Positions 5,899-7,144 of a stretch of 7,144 bases of DNA are shown one piece after another. A program made the position numbers and the translations under genes. Location: positions 1 to 7,144 of the forward strand of contig QIEW01000025.1 of the NCBI GenBank assembly GCA_003230535.1, read 5' to 3'. Numbering within the stretch: position 1 is the first letter of the stretch; every line of letters starts with the position of its first letter. This stretch comes from a bacterium. Lineage in GTDB: Bacteria > SZUA-182 > SZUA-191. Under the pieces are notes generated by a model. That model was not told the DNA's origin, searched no databases, and saw nothing but the letters and a program-made list of their open reading frames with translations.

Positions 5899-7144
5899 AG
5901 GTGTTGTTAATCGCCCCATTTTTAAGTTCAAAAGACACAGGTTGGGCCAGGCTGGGTAAAATCGGCCCCAAAAGCGAACCCCTGAATTTGGCATATTTGG
6001 GCGCGGCGCTCAAGCAACATAACTACCAGGTGAAGATCCTGGATTGCGAGGCACTACAATATACCCAAACGGAGGTGGAGCAGTACCTAGGAGAAAACTC
6101 CTATGATGTAATCGGGGTCACCATGCTTACTCCCACCTATCCCCAAGCGCTTGAGGTAATTAAAACCGTTAAACGGGTAGCGTCTCAATCAGTGTTGATT
6201 GTGGGCGGCGCCCATCCTACTATTCTCCCCAAAGAGACTATGGAACATAACCCGGAGATAGATTATGCGGTAATCGGCGAAGGGGAGATTACCATCATAG
6301 AACTTCTGGAAGGGATAGAACATAAGCGGCCTCTCCCGGGGATAAAGGGAATTGCTTACCGGAATAATGAAAATGAAGTAGTAATAACTCCGCCGCGGGA
6401 GTTTATATCTGACCTGGATATGGTGCCTATTCCGGACCGGTCGTTGCTGCCGATGGAAATTTATCGCCCTTCAATTTCATATTACGAAAAACTTCCGGCC
6501 TATATTATACTTACCGCCCGGGGTTGTCCCTATCGTTGTACCTACTGCTCAAAAATATTTGGTAATCATTATCGGCATCACTCTGTTGACCGAATAGTAA
6601 AAGAGATGAAAATCCTAATCGAGCAATATGGAGCAAAGGAAATTCTCTTTCGGGATGACACATTTACCATAGATAAGAAATTTATCAACCAGTTATGCCG
6701 CCGGATAATTGAGGAAGACCTGCATCGGAAAATCAGGTGGAGCTGTATGACCAGAGTAAATTTAATCCAGCAGGATTTGTTGAAGACAATGAAAAAAGCA
6801 GGTTGCTGGGGCATTCATTACGGGGTGGAAAGCGGTTCTCAGCGATTATTGGATATTATCAGAAAAGGAATAACGTTAGATCAGGTCAGAGATGCTTTTC
6901 GCTGGACTAAGGAGGCTAAAATCAAAAGCCGGGCGTTCTTTATGCTCGGCCTTCCCACCGAGACGCCCGCCGAAAGCGAGCAGACGATCCAATTTGCTAA
7001 GGAACTGGACGCCCACTGGACACAATTTACCATTACCACCCCCTATCCCGGAACGGAACTCTATTATATTGCCAAAGAGCATGGCGAACTAAAATCTATT
7101 GACTGGAAGCGATATTACACCTGGGCTGGATTTACTAATCAAGA
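5895..7144 (+). CDS. B12-binding domain radical SAM protein, C-terminus cut by the window edge
   Basis: The frame is open for 416 codons and leaves the window. Residues 1 to about 145 form a cobalamin-binding-type Rossmann domain (MKVLLIAPFL, NLAYLGAALK, DVIGVTMLTPTYP, GGAHPT at 104-109, GEGE at 128-131). The cobalt-ligating DxHxxG motif is not seen, as in many members of this class. The radical SAM domain has the 4Fe-4S motif CPYRCTYC with Cys211, Cys215 and Cys218, then LFRDDTF (251-257), GVESGSQRLL (310-319), FFMLGLPTET (348-357) and TTPYPGTELY (381-390). Such enzymes do methylations or other radical chemistry on unreactive carbons in lipids, tetrapyrroles and antibiotics (BchE and hopanoid HpnP/HpnJ share the layout); the substrate here is unknown. 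GGAG (5884-5887) lies seven bases before the ATG, inside the methyltransferase gene. Confidence 0.92.
   Translation, partial: MKVLLIAPFLSSKDTGWARLGKIGPKSEPLNLAYLGAALKQHNYQVKILDCEALQYTQTEVEQYLGENSYDVIGVTMLTPTYPQALEVIKTVKRVASQSVLIVGGAHPTILPKETMEHNPEIDYAVIGEGEITIIELLEGIEHKRPLPGIKGIAYRNNENEVVITPPREFISDLDMVPIPDRSLLPMEIYRPSISYYEKLPAYIILTARGCPYRCTYCSKIFGNHYRHHSVDRIVKEMKILIEQYGAKEILFRDDTFTIDKKFINQLCRRIIEEDLHRKIRWSCMTRVNLIQQDLLKTMKKAGCWGIHYGVESGSQRLLDIIRKGITLDQVRDAFRWTKEAKIKSRAFFMLGLPTETPAESEQTIQFAKELDAHWTQFTITTPYPGTELYYIAKEHGELKSIDWKRYYTWAGFTNQ

Noticed and set aside
6892-7092. Plus-strand 66-codon open frame inside the radical SAM gene
   Set aside because: The radical SAM frame is continuous here and carries FFMLGLPTET and TTPYPGTELY.

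Overview
The window is bacterial chromosomal DNA of intermediate GC content. It opens with the last 68 bases of a tmRNA gene (ssrA). All protein genes are on the + strand: trpD, a secreted M14 metallocarboxypeptidase, trpF, an SDR-fold nucleotide-sugar-type oxidoreductase, a small SAM methyltransferase, and the first 416 codons of a B12-binding radical SAM protein that runs off the right edge. The lineage cannot be fixed from the sequence. Good Shine-Dalgarno sites, a Sec-exported carboxypeptidase-T-like enzyme, a B12/radical SAM enzyme and small palindromic repeats suggest an anaerobe, perhaps Clostridia-like or an uncultured phylum. That is inference only.

Left part (1-806): after the encoded CCA of ssrA come two hairpins and then about 640 bases with no convincing gene. 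This stretch holds two diverged, gap-free copies of a 133-bp sequence (251-383 and 516-648, about 81% identical by hand count). Each copy carries a perfect 6-1-6 inverted repeat TGTAAT-N-ATTACA. Just before trpD lies a strongly self-complementary stretch (686-780) with two adjacent Trp codons in a short open frame that runs into the trpD start.

Middle part (807-3857): trpD and trpF catalyse two successive steps of tryptophan synthesis. Between them, where trpC or another trp gene would be expected, sits an exported zinc carboxypeptidase only 15 bases after trpD. trpE, trpG, trpC, trpB and trpA are not in the window.

The 366-base gap after trpF contains two small repeat elements side by side: a 129-bp MITE-like element with 21-bp terminal inverted repeats (3870-3998), and an 80-bp element with imperfect 27-bp inverted ends built on ATTCCC/GGGAAT (4003-4082). 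They separate the trp block from the next transcription unit.

Right part (4248-7144): a SDR - methyltransferase - B12-radical SAM unit in which the last two genes overlap by ATGA. It looks like a modification cassette for a glycan, lipid or small molecule; the substrate cannot be read from the sequence. The SDR keeps its NAD-binding motif, but all three catalytic Ser/Thr-Tyr-Lys positions appear to be substituted.
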